From Tenericutes bacterium HGW-Tenericutes-1 (lineage in GTDB: Bacteria > Bacillota_I > Bacilli_A > Izemoplasmatales > Hujiaoplasmataceae), in NCBI GenBank assembly GCA_002839155.1, contig PGXM01000010.1:32360-96359 (forward strand): 64,000 nucleotides of DNA, read 5' to 3'. Positions 16,854 to 25,186 of this stretch are shown here, in pieces; position 1 is the first letter of the stretch; every line of letters starts with the position of its first letter. Below the pieces are notes generated by a model that saw only the letters and a program-made list of their open reading frames with translations, ran no database searches and had not been told where the DNA came from. Both the position numbers and the translations under genes were made by a program.

Positions 16854-17107
16854 AGAATACCTCGCTTCATTTTTTTTAGTGCGGAAATTTCTTCTTCGAG
16901 TTAATTATAAACAAGAAAGTAAGGCTTGTCAAAGCATTTATTATTTTAATTTTCATTCGGTGGGGAGGTGTTCTTTGATGATATCCATGCCATTTTAATG
17001 ATTTTATAAAATTCTTAAAAAAAGTACGTTTTAGCTCATAATCGAGGGTTATAATTTAAAAAATCATATCGTCTGAAGATGGCTAAAAAACGCCATTTAA
17101 AAGAAAA

Positions 17108-17127
17108 AAGCGGAAACGAGTCCGCTT
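17108..17127 (-). terminator. Terminator of the pncA-pncB-nuclease operon
   Basis: On the minus strand AAGCGGA, a 6-nt loop and TCCGCTT, then T-rich sequence; it overlaps the last gene's stop codon. Confidence 0.78.
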
Positions 17128-17896
17128 ATTTATTGATAAAATTGAGAGAAAATTCAACGGGGTAGTGATCGCTTGGATAAACTTGAAAAAATTTGTCTCT
17201 AATCACCACGAAACCCGCTTTAACAAACGGTTCAGTGTAATAGACGTAATCAATGGGTTCGCCTTCAAGAATTCCTTCGAATTGATGATAAGTCGCTTTA
17301 GGGTTTTGATCACCGTAAATGGAAGTTAATGATTTGCCGCTTAGGGTTGATTTCCTTAAAAAACTATGAACGGATTTATCTAAAGTCGCATTGAAGTCAC
17401 CGACAATAATGGTGGGCAACCGTTTGATGCTCGATTGTTTATTGAGATGATCAATTAAAACCGACATTTGTCGTTTTTGGACGTCAGGGTTCGCGTAATC
17501 TAAATGCGTATTAACAAACCTAAACATTTCCATGGTTCCATTGGTCTCAAATACCGCAATCGTCGCAATCCGGTTAAAATTCGAATCCTCAAATTTCGAT
17601 TCGGCGTATTTGGTTTTTGATAACCAAATCGTTTCGTTTGTCAAAAGTCTGACTTTTTCGACTTGGTAAAGAATCGGCGTCATTTCGCCTCTTTCATCTC
17701 TCGCTGTGCCAGCGTAACGATAATGGGGTAATTCTTTAATCAATTCTTTAAGCATTTTCATCGTAGGTTCTTGAAGGCCAACAATGGGATAGTCTCCTGA
17801 TTTTAAGACTTCTGCGACCGATTTAATTCGGTTCTTCCATTCATTGGTACCATCTGAGGGTGCATCGATACGGACATTAAATGTTAAAAATTTCAT
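17126..17896 (-). CDS. Endonuclease/exonuclease/phosphatase (EEP) superfamily protein
   Basis: A 256-residue Mg2+-dependent phosphodiesterase fold. Motifs in order: LTFNVRID (N-terminal Asn), GLQEPT (metal-binding Glu), VNTHLDYA, GDFNAT and the C-terminal SDHYPVEF catalytic His. The ATG at 17896 is chosen because AGGAGAAAAT precedes it; an ATG further upstream lies inside pncB and adds non-family residues. It is 8 nt downstream of pncB. The substrate may be DNA, sugar phosphate or a dinucleotide. The NAD-salvage context hints at nucleotide metabolism, but this is inference. Confidence 0.88.
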   Translation of the reverse strand: MKFLTFNVRIDAPSDGTNEWKNRIKSVAEVLKSGDYPIVGLQEPTMKMLKELIKELPHYRYAGTARDERGEMTPILYQVEKVRLLTNETIWLSKTKYAESKFEDSNFNRIATIAVFETNGTMEMFRFVNTHLDYANPDVQKRQMSVLIDHLNKQSSIKRLPTIIVGDFNATLDKSVHSFLRKSTLSGKSLTSIYGDQNPKATYHQFEGILEGEPIDYVYYTEPFVKAGFVVIRDKFFQVYPSDHYPVEFSLNFINK

Positions 17897-17904
17897 ATTT
17901 TCTC

Positions 17905-19344
17905 CTAATTTGTAGATGCTTCGATGAGTTTTCTTCGAATATTCCAAAGCTTGTCTGATAAATCAACGTAATACTTATGGGGATTCGCAAAACGCAAGAC
18001 TTCATCCCACATATGATCAAGTTCATGGTTTAAATGGTTCCTTGCTTCTAATAGCGTCATACAAGGAATGATAATCTTCCCTTGTTCGATAACCTTTTGA
18101 AGCCGTTTTTCCACGTAAAAATCGGTTAATGTTTTGCGTTTGTGAATTAAATTTGGATCAAAGATTTCTAACGGTTTCGTATCATCGATTTCTTCATCGT
18201 GAACCGTCACTAAATCCGCTAACGCCTTATTCGTAAATTTATCATAAATGCGGTAGACTTGTTTAAAATGGGGGTTCGTCATTTTCTCTGGGTTTTCTGA
18301 GATTTTTATCTTCGGTTCGATAACTCCTTGTTTTTCAGTTGCGACGAGTTTATAAACGCCTCCAAAAACCGGTTCTGACTTAGCAGTGATTAAACGTTCT
18401 CCCACACCAAATGAGTCGATTTTTGCACCTTGCACAAGCAATTCAGTAATGAGCCATTCATCCAAAGAATTAGAAACCACAATTTTGACGTCTTGGCATC
18501 CTGATTGATCGAGCAATTTTCTTGCTTCTTTCGATAAATACGTCAAATCGCCAGAATCAATCCGAATCGCTGCAGATTTTATCCCTAAAGGCCATAAAAT
18601 GGTTTTAACCGCATGAATGGCACTTGGAACGCCGCTTCTTAATACATTATAGGTATCGACTAAAAACGTCGCATTATTTGGGTAGGTTTTTGCATACGCC
18701 ACAAATGCTTGTTTTTCATTATCAAACATTTGAACCCATGAATGGGCCATTGTCCCCAAGGCAGGAATTTGATAGAGTTGATCTGCTTTAGTTAAACTTG
18801 TGCCATAAACACCACCAACATACGCCGCTTTCGCACCTAATAACGCTGAATCAACGCCATGAGCTCTTCTAGCCCCAAACTCCATAATGGCTCGCCCTTG
18901 AGCGGCTCTAACGATTCTTGACGCTTTTGTCGCGATTAATGATTGATGATTCATCTGTAAGAGTAAGTAGGTTTCAATCAATTGCGCTTCGATGACATTA
19001 GCACGAATCGTCAATAATGGTTCGTTAGGAAAGACGACGGAACCTTCTTTAACCATCCAAACATCGCCAGAAAACTTGAAATTCGATAGATAAGTTAAAA
19101 AAGCTTCTGAAAAAATCCCTCTTTTTGTTAAATAGTCGATATCCTCAGAATTGAATTTTAAATGTTTTAAATAATCAACGACTTCACTTTGACCGCACGC
19201 AACGGCGTAACCGCCCCCATCAGGAATGGATCTAAAAAACAAATCAAAGTAGGCAATTTCATCCTTTTTTCCACTTTCGAAATAGCCTGAAGCCATCGTT
19301 AATTCATAAAAATCTGCGACCAATGCTAATTTATTTTTTTCCAT
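17905..19344 (-). CDS. pncB: Nicotinate phosphoribosyltransferase
   Basis: Converts nicotinate and PRPP to nicotinate mononucleotide. The protein of 479 residues starts with DFYELTMASGYF and includes AxMEFGARRAHG, GTMAHSWVQMF, RIDSGDL and the phosphate-binding FGVGERL region, all typical of the long bacterial NAPRTase. It overlaps the end of pncA by 14 nt, so translation is probably coupled. With PncA it forms the deamidating NAD salvage route. Confidence 0.96.
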   Translation of the reverse strand: MEKNKLALVADFYELTMASGYFESGKKDEIAYFDLFFRSIPDGGGYAVACGQSEVVDYLKHLKFNSEDIDYLTKRGIFSEAFLTYLSNFKFSGDVWMVKEGSVVFPNEPLLTIRANVIEAQLIETYLLLQMNHQSLIATKASRIVRAAQGRAIMEFGARRAHGVDSALLGAKAAYVGGVYGTSLTKADQLYQIPALGTMAHSWVQMFDNEKQAFVAYAKTYPNNATFLVDTYNVLRSGVPSAIHAVKTILWPLGIKSAAIRIDSGDLTYLSKEARKLLDQSGCQDVKIVVSNSLDEWLITELLVQGAKIDSFGVGERLITAKSEPVFGGVYKLVATEKQGVIEPKIKISENPEKMTNPHFKQVYRIYDKFTNKALADLVTVHDEEIDDTKPLEIFDPNLIHKRKTLTDFYVEKRLQKVIEQGKIIIPCMTLLEARNHLNHELDHMWDEVLRFANPHKYYVDLSDKLWNIRRKLIEASTN

Positions 19345-19870
19345 CTTGACCTACGATTTCAACTTGAAAGCCTTTCATGACTTCCAGTGCTTTTTTATGA
19401 AGATCGAAATTTGAACTTGCAGTAGCGTTTCGATCAACGACGATTTTAGCGTTGGGTAACGCAGCTTTCGCTAAAACAGCGTTTGATAAAACACAAATAT
19501 TTGATACAAGCCCACATAATTCAACTTCGTCATAAGCTCTATCCTTTAATACTTCGGCTAATTCTAAAGATCCAAACGTATTTTTTTCGATAACTTTTCG
19601 AGCAATCGTTAAATAATCGCTGGTTCTTCCATATAATTCATGTCCCTTAGTACCTTTTACACAATGAACAATGGGTAAATTCTTACCTTCTTCGGTTTCT
19701 AAATAATCGTCATAATGGGTATCAAGTGTAAAATATATCTCTACACCAGAGATAATGGCATCTTCAATTTTCTTAACTATAATTGGTTCTAATTTTTTAG
19801 CGTCATTAAAGCCTAAAGAACCTTCCACGAAATCATTTTGAAAATCAACGACAATCAAACACTTTTTCAT
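19331..19870 (-). CDS. pncA: Nicotinamidase
   Basis: Hydrolyses nicotinamide to nicotinate. The catalytic triad is visible: Asp in VVDFQNDFVEG, Lys in VEKNTFGS (position of the KxxxxF motif) and Cys in LCGLVSNICVLSNA. Metal-binding Asp and His are in LDTHYDDY. The ATG at 19870 is preferred over the GTG and ATG just upstream because GGGAG is then 8 nt away. An extended -10 (TGGTATAAT, 19907-19899) lies upstream. It is the first gene of pncA-pncB-EEP. Confidence 0.94.
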   Translation of the reverse strand: MKKCLIVVDFQNDFVEGSLGFNDAKKLEPIIVKKIEDAIISGVEIYFTLDTHYDDYLETEEGKNLPIVHCVKGTKGHELYGRTSDYLTIARKVIEKNTFGSLELAEVLKDRAYDEVELCGLVSNICVLSNAVLAKAALPNAKIVVDRNATASSNFDLHKKALEVMKGFQVEIVGQDGKK

Positions 19871-19898
19871 AAGCATCACTCCCTGCAGTTGTCACTTC

Positions 19899-19907
19899 AT
19901 TATACCA
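19899..19907 (-). promoter_or_regulatory. Extended -10 promoter of pncA operon
   Basis: TGGTATAAT on the minus strand with no good -35 box. The same extended -10 form recurs upstream of the aldehyde dehydrogenase and TPR-GGDEF genes. Confidence 0.6.
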
Positions 19908-19940
19908 TAGTCTTGTGTGTTTATTCACTTGATTCTTATC

Positions 19941-19968
19941 AAAAAAAACTTCCGAATCGCTTCGGAAG
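19941..19968 (-). terminator. Terminator of the branched-chain amino acid fermentation operon
   Basis: CTTCCGAA, loop GCGA, TTCGGAAG on the minus strand, followed by T8. Confidence 0.93.
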
Positions 19969-19976
19969 CTTTATTT

Positions 19977-21047
19977 TTAATAAACTTGTAATTTTTCTTG
20001 TTTAGTTAAGACGCGTAAAGTCCCTTCTGCTAAAGCGCGCATCTCATCTTCACCTGGATAAACGTGAACTGCTTGAATTGGATTAACATAGGCTTTTATC
20101 ATATCGACAAAAAGTCCATTGTACGCTAAACCACCCGTTAATAAGATGCCATCGACTTTTCCTGAAGCGATAAAATACATCGCTCCTATTTGTTTGGCCA
20201 CTTGATATGCCATCGCTTGAAGATAAAATTCTGCGACTTTATCGCCTGCTTCAATACGTCTTTTAATCTCTAAACCATTTGATGTTCCTAAGTAACTTAC
20301 TAAACCGCCTTGACCGGCTAGTTTTTTCTTGATTTCATCAATGGTATATTTTCCAGAAAAACACATATCAACTAAAGGATAGGTTGGTGTTGTCCCCGCT
20401 CTTTCAGGCGAGAATGGACCATCGCCACCTAAAGCATTATTAACGTCGATGACACGGCCTTTTTTATGAAGACCTACAGAAATTCCGCCACCTAAATGAG
20501 CGACAATTAACGTCATTTCATCATAATCTCTACCAACCGCTCTTGCATGGCGTTTCGCAATCGCTTTATGATTTAATGCATGAAAGATTGAAGTTCTATC
20601 AATGCCCGCTAAACCAGAAACTCTGGCTAGATCTTCCATTTCGTCAATTGAAACGGGATTGACGATATACGAAGGACGGTTTAACCCTTCAGCGAGTTCA
20701 TAAGAAATGATAGCCCCTAAATTTGAAGCATGATAACCATTTCTGCCTAAGGTTAAATCTTCGACCATTTGTTTGGTCACGAGATAAGTCCCTGAATTTT
20801 TTAACGGTTTTAACATTCCGCCACGACCAACAAACACATCGATATGATCGAGTTTATAACGGTGTTCCGTTAAAAAATCCAGCACCATTTGTTTGCGGAA
20901 ATCTTTTTGTTCAATGACATTTTTATAGTTTTTTAAATGATCAACTTCATGTTTTAAGACTTGTTCCTGAATGAGTTTGTCATTATTGAATAAGGCAACC
21001 TTTGTGGAGGTTGATCCTGGATTAATGACTAAGATTAGATAGTCCAT
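19977..21047 (-). CDS. buk: Butyrate/branched-chain fatty acid kinase
   Basis: Acetokinase-superfamily enzyme making ATP and a short fatty acid from an acyl-phosphate. Seen: LVINPGSTSTKVALF (phosphate 1), VGRGGMLKPL, IVNPVSIDEM, HLGGGISV and LTGGLAYN. The 356 residues match Buk, not AckA. The start MDYLILV (21047) lies inside the end of ptb (26-nt overlap), so translation is probably coupled. Being last after a 2-oxoacid:ferredoxin oxidoreductase and ptb, it probably acts on isobutyryl-, isovaleryl- and 2-methylbutyryl-phosphate. Confidence 0.95.
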   Translation of the reverse strand: MDYLILVINPGSTSTKVALFNNDKLIQEQVLKHEVDHLKNYKNVIEQKDFRKQMVLDFLTEHRYKLDHIDVFVGRGGMLKPLKNSGTYLVTKQMVEDLTLGRNGYHASNLGAIISYELAEGLNRPSYIVNPVSIDEMEDLARVSGLAGIDRTSIFHALNHKAIAKRHARAVGRDYDEMTLIVAHLGGGISVGLHKKGRVIDVNNALGGDGPFSPERAGTTPTYPLVDMCFSGKYTIDEIKKKLAGQGGLVSYLGTSNGLEIKRRIEAGDKVAEFYLQAMAYQVAKQIGAMYFIASGKVDGILLTGGLAYNGLFVDMIKAYVNPIQAVHVYPGEDEMRALAEGTLRVLTKQEKLQVY

Positions 21048-21939
21048 GAGAATAGCCCACCGCCAATGCAATAGAATTTAGTTTCGTATCTGAGTCATCT
21101 GCTCTTGAAGTTAAAACGATTGGAACTTTCGCGCCGATGATAATGCCTGCGGCTTTTGCCAGTCCTAAGAAAACCGAAGTTTTATAGAAGATATTGCCAC
21201 CATCGAGATTAGGAAAGACTAAGATATCTGCTTTTCCTGCAACAGGGCCACCTAATCCTTTATGGTGGACGGATGCCATTGAAACGAGATTATCAATCGC
21301 AAATGGGCCATCAATTAAGAATTCCGTTTGTGGATGATCATAGTAGTAAGCTTTAATTGATTCGGCTTCAACGGTTGAGATAATCTTTGGATTGAGTTTT
21401 TCAACTGCTGAAACTAAACCGACTTTAGGTTGTTCATATCCAAGTGCTTTAGTTAAGTGCACAGCATTTTCAATCAGTAAAATCTTCTCTTCAATCGAAG
21501 GTTGAATATTCATGGCCCCATCGGTGGCGAATAAGATACGGTCTAAATGGGGAAATTCTACCATGCCCACGTGAGAAAGTAATTTATATTTTTTAATGCC
21601 AAATTCGCTATTTACAACGCCTTTTAATAAGATTTTCGTATCGAGTAAGCCTTTCATTAAAATATCGGCTTTGCCCTGGTTAATAAGATCCATAGCAAGT
21701 CTTACTTCTATGTCATCATTCGTCTCATGAATGATTTCATACCCTGTCGTTATTTTATTCAATGTTAATAATTCTTTGATCTTGGCTTGATCTCCAATTA
21801 AAATCGGTTTAATCATGCCCAGGCGTGTCGCTTGACAAACAGCGTCCATGACAAATTCATCGTCTGCGTGGACGACAACAAGGGTTTTCGGCTGTTTCCC
21901 TAAGGCGAGTTTGACGAGGGAGTCAAGATTTTTAAGCAT
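21022..21939 (-). CDS. ptb: Phosphate butyryltransferase
   Basis: Exchanges CoA for phosphate on short acyl-CoAs. The 305-residue protein is of the PTA/PTB family: VVVHADDEFVMDAV near the N-terminus, ADILMKGLLDTKILLKGVVN in the middle, and a C-terminal ADILVFPNLDGGNIFYK block characteristic of Ptb. It overlaps the oxidoreductase gamma gene by 8 nt upstream and buk by 26 nt downstream. Context points to branched-chain acyl-CoA as substrate; plain butyryl-CoA cannot be excluded. Confidence 0.94.
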   Translation of the reverse strand: MLKNLDSLVKLALGKQPKTLVVVHADDEFVMDAVCQATRLGMIKPILIGDQAKIKELLTLNKITTGYEIIHETNDDIEVRLAMDLINQGKADILMKGLLDTKILLKGVVNSEFGIKKYKLLSHVGMVEFPHLDRILFATDGAMNIQPSIEEKILLIENAVHLTKALGYEQPKVGLVSAVEKLNPKIISTVEAESIKAYYYDHPQTEFLIDGPFAIDNLVSMASVHHKGLGGPVAGKADILVFPNLDGGNIFYKTSVFLGLAKAAGIIIGAKVPIVLTSRADDSDTKLNSIALAVGYSHGLSNLSH

Positions 21940-22495
21940 GGATTCCTCCTAAATTTTTAATGAAGTCAAAGCCTTTTTGGATTGCTTGTTTGTTAATATC
22001 CATTAAATGAGCTTTTCGTTCACCAAGTAATTTCTTTAACATATGTTCAACGATTTCAATGGTAAACATATCTGTAATCGCAAGATATGCCCCCATGATA
22101 ATCATGTTCGCTACTTGAATGTTTCCAAGTTCTAGTGCCATTTCATTGGCGGGAACCCCATAAATTTTAACGTCTTCAAACGGTTTTGGTGCATCAATTA
22201 ATGAAGAATTATAAAGGATTACGCCATCACTTTTGACGTTGTTAATGAATTTATCTAAGGAAGGTTGGTTAAAAGCAATTAAATGTGTTGCCTTTTGGAA
22301 AACGGGAGAATTGATTTGTTTTTTTGAAACGATGACAGAACAGTTCGCCGTTCCGCCTCTGGTTTCAGGACCATAAGAAGGATACCATAATGCATATAGG
22401 TCTAAATCGGTTGCTGCATAGGCTAAGATTTGACCGACCATCATGACGCCTTGTCCACCGAAACCGGCGACTTTGATATTATAGGTCTCATTCAT
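21932..22495 (-). CDS. 2-oxoacid:ferredoxin oxidoreductase, gamma subunit
   Basis: The small catalytic-domain III subunit of the four-subunit VOR/KOR type. It begins MNETYNIKVAGFGGQGVMMVGQILAYAA, the GFGGQG signature, and continues with WYPSYGPETRGGTANCSVIVS, both typical of the family. ATG at 22495 is used; a longer frame upstream would extend well into the beta gene without family similarity. It overlaps the beta gene end by 8 nt. The 187-residue length is normal. Confidence 0.94.
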   Translation of the reverse strand: MNETYNIKVAGFGGQGVMMVGQILAYAATDLDLYALWYPSYGPETRGGTANCSVIVSKKQINSPVFQKATHLIAFNQPSLDKFINNVKSDGVILYNSSLIDAPKPFEDVKIYGVPANEMALELGNIQVANMIIMGAYLAITDMFTIEIVEHMLKKLLGERKAHLMDINKQAIQKGFDFIKNLGGIHA

Positions 22496-23243
22496 GGCTA
22501 ACACCACTATCTTTAAAGAGTTGTAATGGGAAGACGGGAACCATGGATTCTTCAACCCATTTTAAGGCATCAACCGGTGTTTTTCCCCAGTTAACAGGAC
22601 ACGTTGATAAAATTTCAACCATCGTGAATCCTTTTTTCTCGATTTGATATTGGAAGGCTTTTTTAATGGCTTTCTTCGCGTTTCTGACTTGTTTAGGATT
22701 AAAGACAGAAACTCTTTCTAAGTATGCTACACCATCAATGTGTTGGAACATTTCAGAGATTTTAATGGGGTTACCATGTTGTAAGACATTTCTTCCGGAT
22801 TGCGATGTGGTCGTCTTTTGGCCGATTAACGATGTTGGGGCCATTTGACCGCCTGTCATGCCATAAATGGCGTTATTAACGAAGATAACAGTGATGTTTT
22901 CGCCACGATTGGCCGCATGGATGGTTTCCGCAATCCCAATACTTGCCAGATCGCCATCGCCTTGATACGTAAAAACAACGTTATCTGGGTGAATACGTTT
23001 CACACCAGTTGCCACTGCGCATGCTCTACCATGAGCGGCCTGTTCCATATCAGCGTTGAAGAACTGATAGGAAAATACGCTGCAACCTACCGAGGCGATG
23101 CCGACTGTATGATCTAATACACCAAGCTCTTCTAAAGATTCAGCCACGAGCTTGTGAATAATACCATGGGTACATCCTGGACAGTAAGATAGTGGATTAT
23201 CAGTCAAACCTTTGGTTTTTTGATATTTCATTTCAAGTTCCAT
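22488..23243 (-). CDS. 2-oxoacid:ferredoxin oxidoreductase, beta subunit (thiamine-PP binding)
   Basis: Carries the ThDP site: GDGDLASIGIAETIHAANR starting at residue 95 and VNNAIYGMTGGQMAPTS, the GDG...NN signature. The N-terminal CPGCTHG and SVGCSVF Cys residues are typical of KOR/VOR beta. The ATG at 23243 shares its A with the alpha-subunit stop (TAATG), and GGAGGG sits within the end of the alpha gene. It forms the catalytic core with the alpha, gamma and delta subunits. Confidence 0.95.
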   Translation of the reverse strand: MELEMKYQKTKGLTDNPLSYCPGCTHGIIHKLVAESLEELGVLDHTVGIASVGCSVFSYQFFNADMEQAAHGRACAVATGVKRIHPDNVVFTYQGDGDLASIGIAETIHAANRGENITVIFVNNAIYGMTGGQMAPTSLIGQKTTTSQSGRNVLQHGNPIKISEMFQHIDGVAYLERVSVFNPKQVRNAKKAIKKAFQYQIEKKGFTMVEILSTCPVNWGKTPVDALKWVEESMVPVFPLQLFKDSGVSHE

Positions 23244-24313
23244 TATTCTACCCTCCATTTTTCAAAATTCATAACGGCTTCTGCGAGTTCTTCTGGTTCA
23301 GGGACAATACCACCACTTCTACCATAAAAAGCAATCGGTAATCTTCCACGATTCGAGATTTGAACGTCTTGAATCATTTGACCCATCGACATTTCAGTGA
23401 CTAATAAGCCTTTACAGTTTTTCCCAATTTCATCGAAAGCAATTTTGGGGAAAGGCCATAAAGAAATCGGACGGATGATTCCGACGTTTAATTTCTTTTC
23501 TTTTAAGATTTCAATAGTACTTCTCGCAACTCTTGACATCGTGCCGTAAGCGACGATGACATAGTCGGGATCTTCCATGTTAATCATTTCATATCGGGTT
23601 TCGTTTTGTGTGACTAATGCATATTTTTTCGCAAGCATGTTATTATGCGCTTCTAATTCCTTGGGTTCTAAATAAAGCGAGTTAATCACGTTTCTTTTAC
23701 CAGGATGATTTTTTGTGCCTGTTGCCGCCCAATCTTTAGGCGGTAAGAAACGGTGTTTAACTGGACGATCAAAATCAACGGATTCCATCATTTGACCGAT
23801 GAGACCGTCGACTAGAATCATGACAGGGTTACGATAATAATCCGCGATATCAAACGCTTCTTTCATCGTATCGATGGTTTCTTGAATTGTTTCAGGGGCG
23901 AAACAAATAACGTGATAATCCCCATTGCCTCCGCCACGCGTCGCTTGATTATAATCGCCTTGTGATGGTTGAATTGAACCAAGTCCTGGACCGCCACGCA
24001 TGACCGAACAAATAACGCAAGGTAATTGTGCGCCAGCGATATAGGTAATCCCTTCTTGTTTTAATGCAATACCAGGCGATGATGAACTTGTTAGTACTCT
24101 CGCACCGGCACCTGCTGCGCCATAGACCATGTTAATAGCAGCGACTTCAGATTCTGCTTGAACGAAGACTTTACCGTGTTCGTTCATATATTTTGATAAA
24201 TATTCTGGAACTTCATTTTGAGGAGTAATGGGATAACCAAAGAAAGCGTCACATCCACCTTTAACGGCAGCTAAAGCAATTGCTTCATTGCCTTTCATTA
24301 AGACTTTAGCCAT
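23243..24313 (-). CDS. 2-oxoacid:ferredoxin oxidoreductase, alpha subunit
   Basis: A 356-residue alpha subunit (domains I and II fused, as in VOR/KOR). It has GNEAIALAAVKGGCDAFFGYPITPQNEV at the N-terminus, EVAAINMVYGAAGAGARVLTSSSSPG and MRGGPGLGSIQPSQGDYNQ. It oxidatively decarboxylates 2-oxoacids to acyl-CoA and CO2 while reducing ferredoxin. The leucine-type dehydrogenase upstream and ptb-buk downstream favour branched-chain 2-oxoacids (VOR) over 2-oxoglutarate. The start overlaps the delta gene stop as TAATG. Confidence 0.95.
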   Translation of the reverse strand: MAKVLMKGNEAIALAAVKGGCDAFFGYPITPQNEVPEYLSKYMNEHGKVFVQAESEVAAINMVYGAAGAGARVLTSSSSPGIALKQEGITYIAGAQLPCVICSVMRGGPGLGSIQPSQGDYNQATRGGGNGDYHVICFAPETIQETIDTMKEAFDIADYYRNPVMILVDGLIGQMMESVDFDRPVKHRFLPPKDWAATGTKNHPGKRNVINSLYLEPKELEAHNNMLAKKYALVTQNETRYEMINMEDPDYVIVAYGTMSRVARSTIEILKEKKLNVGIIRPISLWPFPKIAFDEIGKNCKGLLVTEMSMGQMIQDVQISNRGRLPIAFYGRSGGIVPEPEELAEAVMNFEKWRVE

Positions 24314-24528
24314 TATTTAATCACCTCCACTGTAATCACTGAATCAGGACACATCATTGCACAAGTTGCACAACCGATGCATTTATCTTCGTCATAGCGA
24401 ATGATGTTATAGCCTGATTTGTTTAACGTCGCTTTGTCAGAATACATAATTTTAACAGGACAGAAGGCAACGCAGATTCCGCAACCTTTGCATTTCTCAT
24501 AATCGAATGTTAATTTTCCTTTTGGCAT
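24313..24528 (-). CDS. 2-oxoacid:ferredoxin oxidoreductase, delta subunit (2[4Fe-4S] ferredoxin)
   Basis: A 71-residue polyferredoxin with two complete cluster motifs, CKGCGICVAFCP and CIGCATCAMMCP. It is the delta subunit that receives electrons from the ThDP site. It lies 10 nt after the P-loop gene and overlaps the alpha gene by one base, with GGAGGT for the alpha gene inside its end. Confidence 0.94.
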   Translation of the reverse strand: MPKGKLTFDYEKCKGCGICVAFCPVKIMYSDKATLNKSGYNIIRYDEDKCIGCATCAMMCPDSVITVEVIK

Positions 24529-24538
24529 TTTGTCCTCC

Positions 24539-25186
24539 TTATAGCCATGTTTTTCGTAAATAGAGTGTTAAAGGGATGGTCTCGCCTGATAAATGAAAAG
24601 ATTTATCCATGAGGTCGTTACGCACCGCCGTATAAAGTATGGGTAAGTTCGTTTTCTTTGATACTTCTGAAACGATTGTATCACCGTGTAAGATATCTTC
24701 CTTCACCGTGAATTTGAGTAAATGCGAGTTATTCACCAGTCCGGTAATCTTCATTCCTGAAGATCCTTCAATCGCATTGATTTGCCTAATAATCGCATCT
24801 ACAGTTTGAGTTTGTTCCCGGTAAACGTTAACCACCATTAAAACATCAACGTCTTCATCGATATAATCTCTAAACTGTCTTAAGATTAACGCACCTGCGT
24901 CATTGCCTCCCATGTCAAAAACGGCACATTTATCGCTTTTTTGAAAGGGCAAAAAGATGTCCTTTGACAAGAAGGGCAAATCGCCGTAATTGCCATTGAG
25001 AGGTGTAGACGCAATCATTTTAATGTTATTTTCTAAAAGAAATGATTCTAACTCGCGACTTCGAAAAAAAGGATTGACGATATCTAAATCAAGAAGATAA
25101 TCGATTTTTTTCTGAATCGCGAGATTGACCGCAAATTCGGTTTTTCCACTGCCGTAATGTCCGACAACGAAAGTAATTCTTTTCAT
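24539..25186 (-). CDS. P-loop ATP-binding protein (MinD/CobB-like) of the oxidoreductase operon
   Basis: A 215-residue protein with Walker A VGHYGSGKTEF at residues 8-18, then LDLDIVNPFFRSRE and AVFDMGGNDAGALIL (Walker B-like). These resemble SIMIBI-class ATPases (MinD, CobB, cofactor-loading proteins). It starts directly after the dehydrogenase stop and is clearly part of the operon. Its role is not established. By analogy with other SIMIBI proteins it could help load clusters into, or regulate, the oxidoreductase, but that is inference. Confidence 0.82.
   Translation of the reverse strand: MKRITFVVGHYGSGKTEFAVNLAIQKKIDYLLDLDIVNPFFRSRELESFLLENNIKMIASTPLNGNYGDLPFLSKDIFLPFQKSDKCAVFDMGGNDAGALILRQFRDYIDEDVDVLMVVNVYREQTQTVDAIIRQINAIEGSSGMKITGLVNNSHLLKFTVKEDILHGDTIVSEVSKKTNLPILYTAVRNDLMDKSFHLSGETIPLTLYLRKTWL

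Noticed and set aside
16954..17000. GGGGAGGTG followed by a six-codon frame starting ATGATATCC
   Set aside because: A good ribosome-site-like string, but the peptide is too short, no gene follows on that strand and no attenuator is visible.
19977..24528. Classical butyrate pathway for ptb-buk
   Set aside because: No crotonase, thiolase or butyryl-CoA dehydrogenase genes are near; the adjacent amino acid dehydrogenase and 2-oxoacid oxidoreductase give a better source of acyl-CoA.
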